Positions 43,373 through 54,890 of a DNA stretch of 64,000 nt are shown here, piece after piece. The DNA lies in the NCBI GenBank assembly GCA_027924585.1, contig BSBM01000602.1, forward strand, positions 9,919,501 to 9,983,500, read 5' to 3'. The notes under the pieces are model-generated. The model did not search any database, was not told where the DNA came from, and saw only the letters and a program-made list of their open reading frames with translations. This DNA comes from Larix kaempferi. Taxonomy: Eukaryota > Streptophyta > Pinopsida > Pinales > Pinaceae. A program made the position numbers and the translations under genes. Position 1 is the stretch's first letter. Every line of letters begins with the position of its first letter.

Positions 43373-44250
43373 TTGAAGACTGCGACATCGATCTTTGTTC
43401 GACCGGAAGACTGTCTTGAGGGAACTTCAAACTTCAACACTTGGAAGGCTAGGATTCTCAACATCCTAGAGGAACATGACTTGGATGGCTATGTTTCCTT
43501 TGTGGTGGAGGAGCCTACATCTAATGCATGGCGCATCAACTTTAAGAAGAACCAAGCTAAATCCAAACGGATTATCTATGATTCGATAAAGGACAATTTG
43601 ATGTCTGTGATCACTCCGTTGAAGACTGCAAAGGAGTGTTTTGATACATTGACAAACCTATATTAGAAGAAGGCCTCGAGTCAAAAGAGGGCATTGAAGA
43701 ATAAGCTTCGAAACCTAAAGATGGAGAAGGATGAGACAATGGCATCCTTCTTCACCAATATCTCTCAGGTAAGCGATCAACTTGCTAACATTGGAGTAGT
43801 GGTGGATGAAGATGATATTCTCCAAACTGTTATTGATGGTCTCCCATCCTCATGGGAGACATTCTTGGCTGTGGTAAATGGATGATAGGTACAACCTAGC
43901 TTTGAAAGGTTGTGGCATGACTTCCTCCAAGAGGAGGGGCGAATCCAGAGCAAGTCAGTGTGCATCAAAGAAGAAAACCTTGCCCTCACGGAAAGAATGA
44001 AAAAAGGAAAGAAACCCGCCTTCCAAAAGAAGTTCTCTCATTCAAAGAAGAAGGAGTTCAACAAAGGATTTGACAAGTCTAAAGCTAGATGCTACAATTG
44101 CAACAAGAAAGGCCATTTCTCAATAGATTGCAAAGCAAGGTGGAAAGGAAAGTTTCATGCTTCTACTGCCATAGAAGATGAAATCACTCAAAAAAATGCA
44201 TCCGAAGAAAAGGAGACAAGAAGGGAGCATTACCTTATCTCATCCCTTCG
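43373..44250 (+). pseudogene. copia Gag with zinc knuckle, two in-frame stops
   Basis: FVRPEDCLEGTSNFNTWKAR and ILNILEEHDLDGYV form the Gag start. TMASFFTNISQVSDQLANIG and IDGLPSSWETFL are the conserved middle. CYNCNKKGHFSIDC is a perfect CCHC knuckle. Stops at about 43665 and 43884 split it into three open pieces in the same frame. The product would package element RNA; the stops make it a relic or would require readthrough. Confidence 0.88.
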
Positions 44251-44365
44251 AGGACCCATCATCACAAGTGCAGACACATGGTTGATTGACAGTGGCGCAT
44301 CTAAACATATGACTAGTTACAAGAGTGTCATCACTGACCTAAAGGAGAATGTTGGAATCGATTTA
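44251..44365 (+). pseudogene. copia protease start
   Basis: TWLIDSGASKHMTSY contains the D-S-G-A active site. It is continuous with Gag in frame and breaks off after about 30 residues at LKENVGI, where homology ends. Confidence 0.8.
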
Positions 44366-44618
44366 ATACTAAGAGGGGGGTCGAATCAGTATTGGTGTAG
44401 TTATGAACATATTTTTTACTTCTTTAACATAATTGCCTTTAACTTAATCATGATATTTAATTATGCATCCAACAAAAATAAAGCATTCATCCACATATGC
44501 ACCAAGACAAAGAACACATAATACACTGGATTTTGACGTGGAAACCCAAATGGGAGAAAACCATCGAATGCTCTTTTGTAATGAAAATAATACATTAAAG
44601 GAAGCACCGACTTCCTAT
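44366..44618. other. LTR-like DNA left of the gypsy insertion
   Basis: Starts AATACTAAGAGGGGGGTCG and contains TTTTGACGTGGAAACCC and GGGAGAAAACC, the kind of sequence found near the end of many plant LTRs. It probably continues at 49247, where motifs such as GGAAGCATCAACTCCTT recall GGAAGCACCGACTTCCT here. Confidence 0.45.
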
Positions 44619-45023
44619 TGTTAGGAACCTGTGTCAACCCTTCTCTTTACTTTGTTAGTATATTGTTGTTGGACGCATATGCTTTATAAGTCGCCCCGTA
44701 GTATTATATGTTCCATGGTATTGATCCTTAATTTGTATTAGCCCATAGTATTATCTGTTCCATGGTATTGATCCATAGTATTGGACGCATATGCTTTGTA
44801 AGTCGTCCCATAGTATTATATGTTCCATGGTATTAATCCATAGTATTGGTGCATAGACTTAGTATATAAGTACGTGTTGAGGCCAATGAAGGCACTGATA
44901 AGTTATTTGTATTGAGCTTGCTCAAAGGAGGTTGCCCCCTCGAAGTGGCTCGCGATCAATAAAAATATTATGTGTTCTAATATATCGTGCATTTTATCAA
45001 TTAATTGTTGCAGGTTCCTCACA
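44619..45023 (+). mobile_element. 5' LTR of the RT-less gypsy
   Basis: 405 bp with TATATAAGTACGTG as TATA-like box at about 44869 and AATAAAA at about 44959. It holds two copies of a ~65 bp unit (GACGCATATGCTTTGTAAGTCG...GGTATTGATCCATAGTATTG). Confidence 0.9.
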
Positions 45024-45025
45024 TC

Positions 45026-45037
45026 TGGTATCAGAGC
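45026..45037 (+). other. primer-binding site
   Basis: TGGTATCAGAGC, exact initiator-tRNA-Met complement, two bases after the LTR end. Confidence 0.92.
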
Positions 45038-45963
45038 ACTTTCTTGGGCTCGTTGGGTGGAATTTCTACCAATTTTTTTTTTTCGCATCTGTATTTGTTC
45101 CTATCAATTGCAGGTTCGGATCCGGGAATAATCCCTATCTGCTTAACTATGGGAAGTACTTGGGCATACGCCCTAAAACTCATTGTGAGGAGTACCACAG
45201 GAACCCCGAAGTAGCTGGCCCATTGAGAGGACCTGCCAGCGAAAAGGGCCTACCTGATTGACTAGTTCCCACCCGTGAGGTAAACCAAGAGTTGTCGTTT
45301 GTGACAAAGCGGTTATCAGTTTTACCTAAGCCGTGGAGTGAGGGGTATTGTCCCAATACGCAAGTCGTTAGACAACATTGGTGGTCGATTGAATCCCCTG
45401 AACCTCTAGGAAGTCGCACATACCTAGGGTCCATATTTATTTCCGGCTAATAAATCGCAGATTACATCTGTCCAGAACTGTTGCCGATCACTTCCACACC
45501 GTTGAAAATCCATTCTGAATTTTTTCTTATGTTTTTTCGCCATATCTTCTTTGTTTTAACTCTGTTTCCCTTGAGACTTCACTAACCACCCTACAATCCC
45601 ATTCCGCATATTTCATTCCTAAAGACCCTATCCCAAATTCTACTTCCTGAAGCTAGAAATCGCATATTTGTCTATTTTTAGGGTTTGTCATAACTTCTTC
45701 GATTTTCACCCAATCGCCTTCAAATTTTGCCATAGTGTTCATTTCCTATCTCTGCTTCTTAGTCCCTCTTTGACAAATTTTCCCATTCTTTCACCCCTCT
45801 TATGAAATCCCCATTTTTTGCTTCCTTGTCCATTAGAAAGTGTCCAAAACCTAGTCAAACCCCAATTACCCATAAGAGTTTTTCCCAAATCCAAATTTCC
45901 CTTTACTAAAGAAGCTTCTGTTTTTGTTTTTCTACCCATTCACAAAAAAAAAAATCCTAGTTA

Positions 45964-46424
45964 TGGTTGTCACCCGCGTAGGAGCACAAATCATGGAGGA
46001 AGAACTTGCAGCCCTCAAAACCAAACTCCAATATCTGGATGAAAAATTTCTTAGCCTCCATCTTCAGCATTCAGCCATGAACAATAAACGACATCCAAAA
46101 TCTTCTGCAGACACTGGGTTCTCTTCTTCCAGCAATTTTCGTGGGCCGAAGCTTGATTTTCCTCGCTTCAATGGTAATGATCCGACTGGATGGATATATC
46201 GGGCAGAACAATATTTCAGTCTGCATAATACTTTTGATGTCCATAAAGTTCCACTTGAATCCTTTCATTTGGAACAGGAAGCCCTTCAATGGTACTGTTG
46301 GTACATCAAGGCTCATGACGAGCCAAAATGGACAGATTTTTGCCAACTCATTTTGCAATGATTTGGTCCTAGTGCTTTTGATGACTTCACAGGAGCACTC
46401 ACTAAACTTCGCCAAATTGTCACT
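45964..46424 (+). pseudogene. gypsy Gag N-terminal half
   Basis: From ATGGTTGTCACCCGC the frame reads MEEELAALKTKLQYLDEKFL, a probable coiled coil, then GPKLDFPRFNGNDPTGWIYR and AEQYFSLHN, the standard chromovirus Gag core entry. EALQWYCWYIKAHDEPKWTD follows. A single TGA at 46359-46361 separates it from the continuation (FGPSAFDDFTGALTKLRQIV), which stays in a shifted open frame into the next feature. Confidence 0.85.
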
Positions 46425-47723
46425 ATGAGAGAGTATCAGAGTGAATTTGAGAAGCTAGCCAAACACATAGAAGGATCGTTTGATGAATTCTACAAGAGTT
46501 GTTTTATCAGTGGTATTAAGGATGAAATCCGCTCAAAGGTTAAAATGTTTTGTCCCAACACAATGATGGAAGTCCTAAGGTTGGCTAAGTTGGCGGAGGA
46601 CAAGATCACAGCCCAACAACGCTCCAAATCTACTTTTGTTACATTAAAAAATATGGTTCCCCAACGACCTCCCATCACGCCAGCTCCTCGACCAAATCCT
46701 ATCAAGCATTTGTCTGAAGCAGAGATGCAGGCACGTAGAGAAAAATGGATTTGTTATAACTGTGATGAGAAATTCACCCGGGGACATAGATGTGTTGAGC
46801 AACAACTCTATCTCTTGGATGTGGACTCTTCGCCTTCCTCTGAACTTGGTGAAGAAGCTCTAGATACAATAGATGATCAGGTCGACATTCAGCAACCGCT
46901 TGTTGACCCTCCGTCTCCATACGACCACCCAGAGATATCTCTCCATGCTTTAGCCAGAGTCACCACCCCACAAACAATGCGGGTCAGGGGTTACTTCAAG
47001 AAGCTCCCTATTACAATACTCATTGATTCTGGTAGCACTCATAACTTCATTGACCCTCGGATCGTCAAACAGGCTGATTTTTGTGTCCATCCTTGCTCCA
47101 ACTTTGAAGTCATGATTGCCAATGGGGGCACCTTACCTTGCAAGGGGGAGTGTTACAATGTGCATATCTCTATGGAAGATTATAACCTGTGCTCTAACAT
47201 GTTTGCATTGTCCTTAAGCGGATGTGATGTGGTTTTTGGCGCTCAATGGTTACGCACACTTGGCCCCATTTTATGGGATTTTGCTGAACTTTGGATGCAG
47301 TTTTCAGTCAATGGGAAAAAACACACATTTACGAGCTTACAACCAGGGTCTCTCCGGATCATTAGTTCACATCGATTAGAAAGGATCCTTAAGAAGAATT
47401 CACATGGTGTCATCACTCAACTCCATTCCATTCAGATGCACCCATCAACGGTTTCCACTACTCCCTTGGATCTACAACACATTTTGGATAGATATACAGG
47501 TGTCTTAGCTGAACCAGTGGGATTGCTGCCTTCAAGAGACCTTTCTGGTAAGAATTTAGCCACCTCTACATCTAAGAAGGAAATGATGGCTATTTTTCAT
47601 GCAGTACAAAAGTGGCAACCATACCTATCATGGAATTATTTATGCATCAAGACTGATCACCAAAGTCTGAAAAAATTCCTGGAACAACGGGTCTCCTCCC
47701 CAGCACAATTGAAATGGGGTTAG
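46425..47723 (+). pseudogene. Gag C-terminus, protease and RNase H joined in one frame, RT missing
   Basis: 432 uninterrupted codons. Residues 1-95 finish the capsid (MREYQSEFEKLAKHIEGSFD). A knuckle-like CYNCDEKFTRGHRC is at about 109-122. Protease follows with ITILIDSGSTHNFIDPR near 200 and SLSGCDVVFGAQWLRTLGPI. At about 373 the protein passes from VLAEPVGLLPSR directly to NLATSTSKKEMMAIFHAVQK, the end of RNase H, and then SLKKFLEQR. The whole RT and most of RNase H have been lost without breaking the frame. Confidence 0.85.
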
Positions 47724-47730
47724 CAAACTC

Positions 47731-48060
47731 ATGGGTTATTCCTATGAGATCACTTACAAGAAGGGTAAGGACAATCTGGTGGCGAATGCTCTTTCTCGCA
47801 CATTTGATGACCAAGTTTCTCTTTCAACTATTTCTATGCCTATTCCAAATTGGTTTCAACCTGTTCAACGGGGCTATGTCTTATATGAACTCCATGCTTC
47901 TCCATCGGCAGGGCACTCTGGGTTCCTCAAAACGTATGAGCGGTCACATTGTAGCTTCTTTTGGCAGGGAATGAAAAGGATAATTCAATAGATGGTGGTT
48001 GTATGTGATACTTGCTAGGTCAACAAGGGTGAAACAACACTCCTTCCGGGATTGCTCAAA
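47731..48060 (+). pseudogene. RNase H end and integrase zinc region
   Basis: MGYSYEITYKKGKDNLVANA and LSRTF is the usual RNase H end. VLYELHASPSAGHSGFLKTY and FFWQGMKRIIQ supply the H-H half of the integrase zinc motif. A TAG at about 47990 and a broken C-X2-C (CDTC, then a stop) follow. Confidence 0.8.
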
Positions 48061-48765
48061 CCCTTTCCCATCCCTACATGGATTTGGATAGATATTTCTG
48101 TGGATTTCATTGAAGGGATCTGGTGGTACAATAATGCATCTAAAATGACTCCATATGAAGCAACCTACAGTCAGGCACCACCAGTTCTTCTTCCATTCAC
48201 CCTAAATAGTTCACCAGTTCAGGCAATTGACTCGGTTCTTCGAAACCGTGATCAGATTCTTCGCAGTTTGCAGGACAATCTTCACATGGAAAGAATTCGA
48301 ATGCAACAACAAACCGATCAACACCGTTCTGAGCGCACTTTTCAAGCAGGTGATATGGTTTTTCTTCATCAATCCTCCCTGAAACTCAAAGGGCATCATA
48401 AGCTCACTCCAAAGTTCTATGGGCCCTATAAGGTTCTTCAGAATATTGGGTCTGTTGCTTATAAATTGGAACTTCCTCCTTCTTCCTGCATTAATCCAGT
48501 ATTTCATGTCTCTTGTCTAACGAAAGTTCTTGGCACCAACATCAAAGGACAAACTATTTTACCAGAACTGGATAATGAAGGATCCATCCTTTTGGAGCTG
48601 GAGGCCTTCCTCAATAGGCGCACTCTCCAACTTCACTATCGATCTATCACAAGGGTATTAATTCAGTGGCACGGAATGCAACCACAGGATGCTACATGGG
48701 AACCACTCCTTCAGATTCAACATCAATTTCCACATCTAAAGCTTCAAGGACAAAGCTTTTTCTAA
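48061..48765 (+). pseudogene. integrase C-terminus and chromodomain, core deleted
   Basis: FPIPTWIWIDISVDFIEG gives the first integrase Asp; the text then jumps to WYNNASKMTPYEATYSQAPP, leaving out the second Asp and the Glu region. FQAGDMVFLHQSSLKLKGHH, LTPKFYGPYKVLQNIGSVAY and FHVSCLTKVLG are the C-terminal fold. ALFNRR-type LNRRTLQLHYRSITRVLIQW followed by QDATWEP is the chromodomain. The frame ends with TAA at 48763-48765. Confidence 0.85.
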
Positions 48766-48776
48766 GGGGGAGGGAA
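48764..48776 (+). other. polypurine tract
   Basis: AAGGGGGAGGGAA directly before the 3' LTR. Confidence 0.9.
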
Positions 48777-49246
48777 TGTTAGGAACCTGTGTCAACCCTT
48801 CTCTTTACTTTGCTAGTATATTGTTGTTGGACGCATATGCTTTGTAAGTCGTCCCGTAGTATTATATATTCCATGGTATTGATCCTTAGTTTGTATTAGC
48901 CCATAGTATTATCTGTTCCATGGTATTGATCCATAGTATTGGACGCATATGCTTTGTAAGTCGTCCCGTAGTATTATATGTTCCATGGTATTGATCCATC
49001 GTATTGGATGCATATGCTTTGTAAGTCGTCCCGTAGTATTATATGTTCCATGGTATTGATCCATAGTATTGGCGCATAGACTTAGTATATAAGTACGTGT
49101 TGATGCCAATGAAGGCACCAATAAGTTATTTGTATTGAGCTTGCTCAAAGGAGGTTTCTCCCTCGAAGTGGCCTGCGATCAATAAAAATATTATGTGTTC
49201 TAATATATCGTGCATTTTATCAATTAATTGTTGCAGGTTTCTCACA
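48777..49246 (+). mobile_element. 3' LTR of the RT-less gypsy
   Basis: 470 bp. It is 65 bp longer than the 5' LTR because the ~65 bp GACGCATATGC(T)...unit is present three times (48830-49075) rather than twice. Confidence 0.9.
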
Positions 49247-51347
49247 CATGTATTTACCAGCACCAACTTAAAGGAGACATCGACCCCCTGGTTTTATAGG
49301 AACCGACCTGAAGGAAGCATCAACTCCTTGTGTCCTTTAGTACCAACTGGAAGGAGACTCCACCCCCTTGCTCCTTGCCCCGTCCTACCGCCTAGATATA
49401 CAAAATAAGATTATACCTTATTGATCTTCCAACTCACGCACGCTTCTGATCTTCTATTATTAATTTTGTTGTGTGCTACCTTCGTATGCAGAAGATTCTC
49501 TATCATTGTGTTGCATTCATCACTTGAATTCTCATTCCACTTAATTATTCACTTTTGTTGATGACTTCCTTCACATATTGTGTGCTTCTGATCCTGCAGT
49601 CTGTGCCGTGGTTCACTCTGTCTTTCTGCTACTGTGCAACTACACTTACCAACTAATACTGTGCTTTCAATTGTTAGTTTGTTGTTTTGAGATTATGCAT
49701 CGGTATCAGATGGAACTGCGCACTAACTTGGATGTGTCCATTCTGATTAAGTGCCACACCCTTTTAGACAATCTGCGACATGTTGTGCATCATATGGTTC
49801 ATCCTTTAGGTTTAACGCACTTGCCTGAGATCATCCTCATCATGATGCGCCTACAATATTTTGTTGTTGTTTTGTCGTTGCGCATCTAATGGAATTCTTT
49901 ACTTGGCACACTTCACTTCAATCTTCAAGATTCAACCAGAATTCTACGCATCTTCGAATATACTTATATTCTATCTTTGCACTCCTCTCTTAACTCATCT
50001 GTGACTATCTGCATGCTGCTAACAATATTGTCATTCGGTCCTCACACATTTGTGCATACTTCTATGATTCTTCCTTTTAGTGTTTGCACTTCCATCACAT
50101 ATCTACAACATTATTCTGCGCACCATGAGTATTTCAATCTTCTGCATGTGCACACTTGTCTCCTCACTAGATCATGTTGTTATGTTCTCGAGCCCTTGAT
50201 ACCCTGAATATAAATTTGTATCTTCCACTTGAAGCTCTATGATCTCGCCATCAAGCTTACTTCAAATCTCCAACTTGCATCTCTATTTATACATGTCCTG
50301 CATGGATTGTATGTCCACGAGTTGGTTGTGGCATCCCTTCTTCCTTGCTTCATGAATTGTTCTTTTTCCACCTGTCATCTTTTGTGCTGCTGATGTGTCA
50401 TCCTTTGTGAGTCTTGCGCATTAATGGTCCACGACTTAGTAGTGTAGTCTTGCGCTCTTTGATGTATCATTGCTTTGTGTTATGTGCGCATCCTTGCTCT
50501 TCGACTTGGTGGGACTTTGACCCTTGGTGTACTATCACTTGTGGGTATTACGCACTTGCTGTGTCATCGACTGTGGAATTTACGCGTATACTACTGCACC
50601 CTTCTTGGAAATTGTGCGCACTTCAATAACTGAAAGCATCTTCTGATTGGTGAGACTTGCACGCTTTCAGGACTGTTTAACCATACGTCATTACTTGCTG
50701 CTTATGTCCTCTCTATCTTTGACCATACAATGTTTAGGCTTGCTTGCGCATTCCAGAATATTTTCTCGACATGCCTGCACACTTGTACCTTTGCTTGGTC
50801 AACTCCTTGGATGCTTGTGCACATGTACGTTTGTCCATCCAATTTCCTTGACATGCTTGCTTTCGCCTTTGCTTAACCGACTCCTTGGTTGCTTGTGCAC
50901 ATGTACCTTTGTCCATCCAATTCTTTGGCTACTGCCTTGAGAGAGAATGACTTGGTGGTCATGATATCTGCATAGGTGCCACATGTAGTATGATACATTA
51001 CTTATGTACTTCTTTGAACTAGATCTACATAATGTATCCTTGGACACACACCTTTAGACTGGATGCAACTTCTAGATATGCTTCTTCAAACTGGCATCCA
51101 TATCCTCCATAATCTTGCGCATATACTTCTTCAAAGTGGCTTCCATATACTTCTTCAGGATGTTGTAGGAATATTCTATCCACTTTGACATTAGTTGACA
51201 TCAATGACTCAAATTGAATCAATTGACATCCTCTTTGACATTAGTTGACATCAATGACAACCAAAGTTCAACAATCTCCCCCATTGGTATTGATGACAAC
51301 ACCTTATGAAGCTGTGTATAATCTTCTTGAACTATATGCTTCATCTA
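49247..51347 (-). mobile_element. minus-strand LTR element remnant (LTR, PPT, 3' UTR)
   Basis: On the minus strand CCAATGGGGGAGATTG at 51274-51290 is a polypurine tract, followed by TGTTGAACTTTGGTTGTC, a typical LTR start. The LTR therefore runs leftward from 51273 through non-coding DNA to the gypsy insertion, perhaps resuming at 44618. GTGCACATGTACCTTTGTCC-like 75 bp units are duplicated at 50800-50925. To the right, the 3' UTR is broken by the copia at 51348 and resumes after 58549. Open frames inside show no domain. Confidence 0.6.
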
Positions 51348-52004
51348 TGTTGATGTATATGTAACTTCGGAATGTATTTCATATATGTATATTGTACTCC
51401 TATAGAGATGGTATTATTCATTTATACGGAAGTGTTTATATTCCTATAGAGATGTTATTATTCATCTATACGGAAGTGTCGTAACTTATACTTGATGGGT
51501 TATTAGACCACCTTGTTGGGGTCGGCCCTGTATAAGTCATGTGGGTCGAAGGGTTATTATACCACCCTATTGGGGGTCGGTCATGTGGGTCAAAGGGCTA
51601 TTAGACCACCCTATTGGGTGTCGACCCAGTCAGCATTATGTTATGTGGTTAAGTTAAGGCCGACCTAGTAAAGGTTATTAGGCAAGTCAAGTCAAGTATA
51701 AATAGAATGCGGGAGGCACTCTATTTTATCATTCTATTCTCTCTCACACACTCGAGAGAGTAACACACTTGTGGAGGAGGAGAAGCTGCTGCTAAGATAT
51801 GTCTATCTCTTATGCTTAGGTTGTATCATTGCTCTATCTATCTCTGAGGAAGTTATTGGGGTTTTTCACCTTTATGGTTTTCCCCAAGTAAACTCCGTGT
51901 CTCTTGTGTGCTTGCATTATTGTGTCCATGATTGATATGCTGTACATGTTGTTCTCTCAGTTAAGATCCTAGATCAGATTGAAGTAAATTCTGAAAAATT
52001 AACA
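51348..52004 (+). mobile_element. 5' LTR of the copia at 51348
   Basis: 657 bp. TATAAATAG at about 51700 is a TATA box, followed by pyrimidine-rich CTCTCTCACACACTC. It lacks a ~20 bp segment (GTCATTTATATTGTAAGT) present in the 3' LTR and its copies. Confidence 0.93.
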
Positions 52005-52016
52005 TGCTATCAGAGC
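52005..52016 (+). other. primer-binding site
   Basis: TGCTATCAGAGC, one base off the initiator-tRNA-Met site, directly after the LTR. Confidence 0.85.
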
Positions 52017-53159
52017 TAGCCTGAAAGAAGGCATGGTATGGCATGTATGACACTTGTTGCAATTGCGAAGCTAGGGCTTGATATAGCAAAAACCAGTCAT
52101 CGTAGCACTTTCGCTATAAATAAATTTCGGCGAGGTTTCAGGGTCTGAAAATTGTACAGGGCGAAGCTAAGATCCCCATGTACCTTGTTTCCAAAGAACA
52201 ACCTCTAATTCGTTGCACTTTGTGATTTATGATCTGTACAATATAGGGTTTCTACCTCTTCCAGATCTCAGTCATAAACAGGTGACCTTGGAAAAAAGGT
52301 CATAACTTGGGCTAGGAAGCTCTAAATGAAATTTCGTAAAAAGTAACAGGTAGTGCATGGACTGTACTTTCTTAGGTAACTTTTTCAGAGGCCGAAACTG
52401 AACCAATGACACATGGCATGCCGTACAAGTTCGCTCTCCTGTTTTATCCCATAAACAGGTCACGTTGCGACACTTGACATAACTCTCTCTTGGAGAATCC
52501 ATTTGAGGTCAGACCCATGGGGTTGGAAAGATGACAGGTCGGGCTATCACAGGAAAACATTTCAGACCCTGTGGATCGAAAAGTTCGGAGTTACACCAGA
52601 AAAAATTAGGTACATATTTCTGTCAAAACAGAATTATTTTTGAGCACCTTCATTCATGGCTTCCAGAATTTAGGGTTTCGGAGAAAGTTGGACTTTTTGT
52701 AATAGGAGACTAAGGCTGAATGCTACTCATCAAAATCAAAATTTAGAGACCAAGATCAGAATTTTTGGTTGGGCAGAAGGTCGAGCTTGATCAGACCCTA
52801 GTTCGAGACTTTGATCGGAAAAGTGGAAAATTAGGGCTTCTGCAAATATGGAAAATTTTGAAATATGTGACCACGGCTGGAAACTGCTAAGAAAAATGGA
52901 AGCTTAGAGCTTTGGATCGAACCTTTTGATTGGGCAGAAGGGTGGGCTTTATCAAACCCTAGTTTGGGGTCATGTCTAGTGAATTTGGAAGTTTCAAACG
53001 CAAATTTGAGGGGTGAAACTTTGCAGTTTTCAAATTATGAGTATACCAGCTTGATCAGCTCATCAAGGCGCATATTTCTATCCTTTCAGATGTTTGAAAT
53101 TCAAAGTTTGAATTTTTAGGGTTTCTCTGACAAACCCTAATCCAGCTCCAGATCCAGTT
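52017..53159. other. copia leader, non-coding
   Basis: Long untranslated leader with no domain. Related half-repeats occur (GACCAAGATCAGAATTTTTGG..., TTTGGATCGAACCTTTTGATT... with GGGCAGAAGG at about 52774 and 52935). Confidence 0.6.
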
Positions 53160-53310
53160 CCTGCAAATCAAGTGGATTGGGTTAATCCTAGAAGAGAATG
53201 GATTGGTCACCTGCATAAGTGAAGAAGTTCCTGTTTCAGAGGGAGATGAGGCTAAGGCCTTACATAAGAAGATTGCAAGCAATCTCGACAGGTATGACTC
53301 ATCCAGGTAT
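53160..53310 (+). pseudogene. copia gag N-terminal remnant
   Basis: GLILEENGLVTCISEEVPVS and EGDEAKALHKKI align with LILKENELDNYIREEVVELE and GDEDKAKHKKNL of the related Gag at 17733. Only about 40 residues are recognisable. AG|GTATG sites follow at about 53291 and 53308, so the rest may be cut up by introns or simply lost. Confidence 0.6.
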
Positions 53311-54145
53311 GTTTCGAGATTTGTTCGTGATTAAGTTTATGGTATGTTTGTCTTCATGTTATTACGGTTAGTACAATCTTGATTAAATTTAGACTTGTTG
53401 TATCACCTTAATAAAATTATGAATGCATGATAGAAGATATTCATTGATTAGGGTGTTGACACTTATGATTGTACTAATGCATTATGGTGTTGTATGAGGT
53501 TTATGTTGTTTGCTAACATGAAAGGTACACCAAGAAAGACAAATCATGTTCTAGTTCAAGAACATATGATCATGATGACATGAGGACAAAGCTTCATCCA
53601 TTGTCATGAATCACTTAGAAGATCTATTTGCGAGGTATGTATAACTTGGTTCTATAATGGTTAACCTATGAGATATGCAGGTTACTAGCACAAGTCATTG
53701 AAGAGAACAAGAAGACATCATGTGGGTATGTTAGACATAACTAGCTAACATACCAATCCAGGTATGTTTTTCCTATATCAAGTTAGAATCCTACCTTGTG
53801 TTAGGATCCCTTATATAAGTATACTTGGTATGATTGGTTATGTTTATTCATAAAGTTAGAAATGTAAGTAATCAAGGGTTTATGCATTTTATGTCTCTTA
53901 TCTTGATTGATGATTTAACTAACCAGAAGATTCCTATGATCAAATAAGAACATGCATGAGTAAAAGAAGACTTCCCTAAAACCTTGAATACTAATGTTTA
54001 TTATCTGTGTTTGAAATGATCATGACTATACATGTTTAATATTATTGTGTTTTGATAGTATTAAGATTATACTAACGAATGTGTGATTATGTATGAGACC
54101 TCGAGGATAACACAATGATGATACTAATAAGCATGCATATTGATG
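53311..54145. other. copia internal DNA with exon/intron-like borders
   Basis: Non-coding text with repeated AG|GTATG donors (53635, 53763) and a TGCAG|G acceptor (about 53680) around short coding-like pieces. No domain recognised. Confidence 0.4.
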
Positions 54146-54169
54146 GATATAAGTTCAAGGATAGGTAAT

Positions 54170-54320
54170 CCAGGAAGCAAAGATCAAGAGGGAGCACACT
54201 CCAGTTGTTCCTGCAAGGAAGAAAAGATCAAGAGGGAGCACACTCCAGTTGTTCCTGCAAGGAAGCAAAGATCAAGAAGGAGCACACTTCAGTAGTTTCT
54301 GCAAGGATGCAGATATTCAG
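54170..54320. repeat. three tandem ~51 bp units
   Basis: AAAGATCAAGA(G/A)GGAGCACAC followed by TCCAGTTGTTCCTGCAAGGA, three times in a row; the third is diverged. A single related unit exists near 16500 in the sister element. Confidence 0.92.
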
Positions 54321-54324
54321 AGGG

Positions 54325-54390
54325 AGTTGACCACTTCTCACAATCCACATCAGAATGGAGTTACAGAAAAGAAGCAAAGACTGAGAGGGA
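54325..54390 (+). pseudogene. copia integrase scrap
   Basis: TTSHNPHQNGVTEKKQR corresponds to the TPHQNGVAER motif around the integrase catalytic Glu. Nothing else of the core is recognisable nearby. Confidence 0.65.
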
Positions 54391-54890
54391 GTCAACCCAA
54401 CAAACAAACAAAGATAAGTATTTGAATTATTAGTCCTTGCATAGTTTATTGTTTAAATAATACTGTTCAATAATGTATATACTCATGTTCCTAGAATTAG
54501 GTTGTGTATTATGCATATTAGAATAGTTGCATTGATGAACAGTATACTACTAATATACATGGGTAAGTGGCCTATGGCACTGTACAACATTCCATTGCTA
54601 CTTATCTAGAATGAAACCTCTTTGCTGACATGTTGGGAGTTGTGCACACTCTTAACATTGTTCTGGTAGAGATTGGAAGGCATCTAGAAAGTTACATGAT
54701 ATGGATAAATGTTGTATTGAAGCATTGGCTAAGATAATTGCATGACTGTATGATATATTTCTTTATGTGTAAGAATTTGTTCTGAAAACTATGAGATGTT
54801 TTCAAATCATGCAATTTAACTTGTTGTGTAGGAAAGATCGTATACCATCACCTACAAAAGAAGGACTACAACATTTGTTCAGCAACAAAG
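54390..54890 (+). other. intron-like block shared with the copia at 13178
   Basis: Homologous to 15950-16450 (minus) with the same borders: AAGATAAGTATTT at about 54410 and TTGTGTAG|GAAAGATCG at about 54833. See the sister entry. It lies between the integrase scrap and RT. Confidence 0.7.

Larger units (their letters stand above)
42102..44365 (+). mobile_element. copia element, 5' LTR to protease, truncated
   Basis: A probable LTR (42102-43287) is followed at once by a PBS, then gag with zinc knuckle and a protease start. The sequence leaves copia homology at about 44365, where other LTR-like DNA begins. Pol beyond the protease active site and the 3' LTR are absent. Confidence 0.8.
44619..49246 (+). 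mobile_element. non-autonomous Ty3/gypsy chromovirus with both LTRs, RT deleted
   Basis: LTRs of 405 and 470 bp (44619-45023, 48777-49246) start TGTTAGGAACCTGTGTCAAC and end CTCACA. PBS, Gag, protease, a bit of RNase H, integrase ends, chromodomain and PPT are present in order. RT and the integrase core are missing. Flanking five-mers (CCTAT, CATGT) do not match, so a clean TSD is not visible. The copy would depend on a complete relative for movement. Confidence 0.9.

Noticed and set aside
45739-45939. 66-codon minus-strand frame in the gypsy leader
   Set aside because: Antisense to the untranslated leader, low complexity, no motif.
50734-51047. Minus-strand frames with QATKESVKQRRKQA-like repeats
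   Set aside because: They come from a duplicated LTR segment and have no domain.
54170-54320. Three near-identical units as a CRISPR-like array
   Set aside because: Units are directly adjacent with no spacers and lie in a plant copia element.
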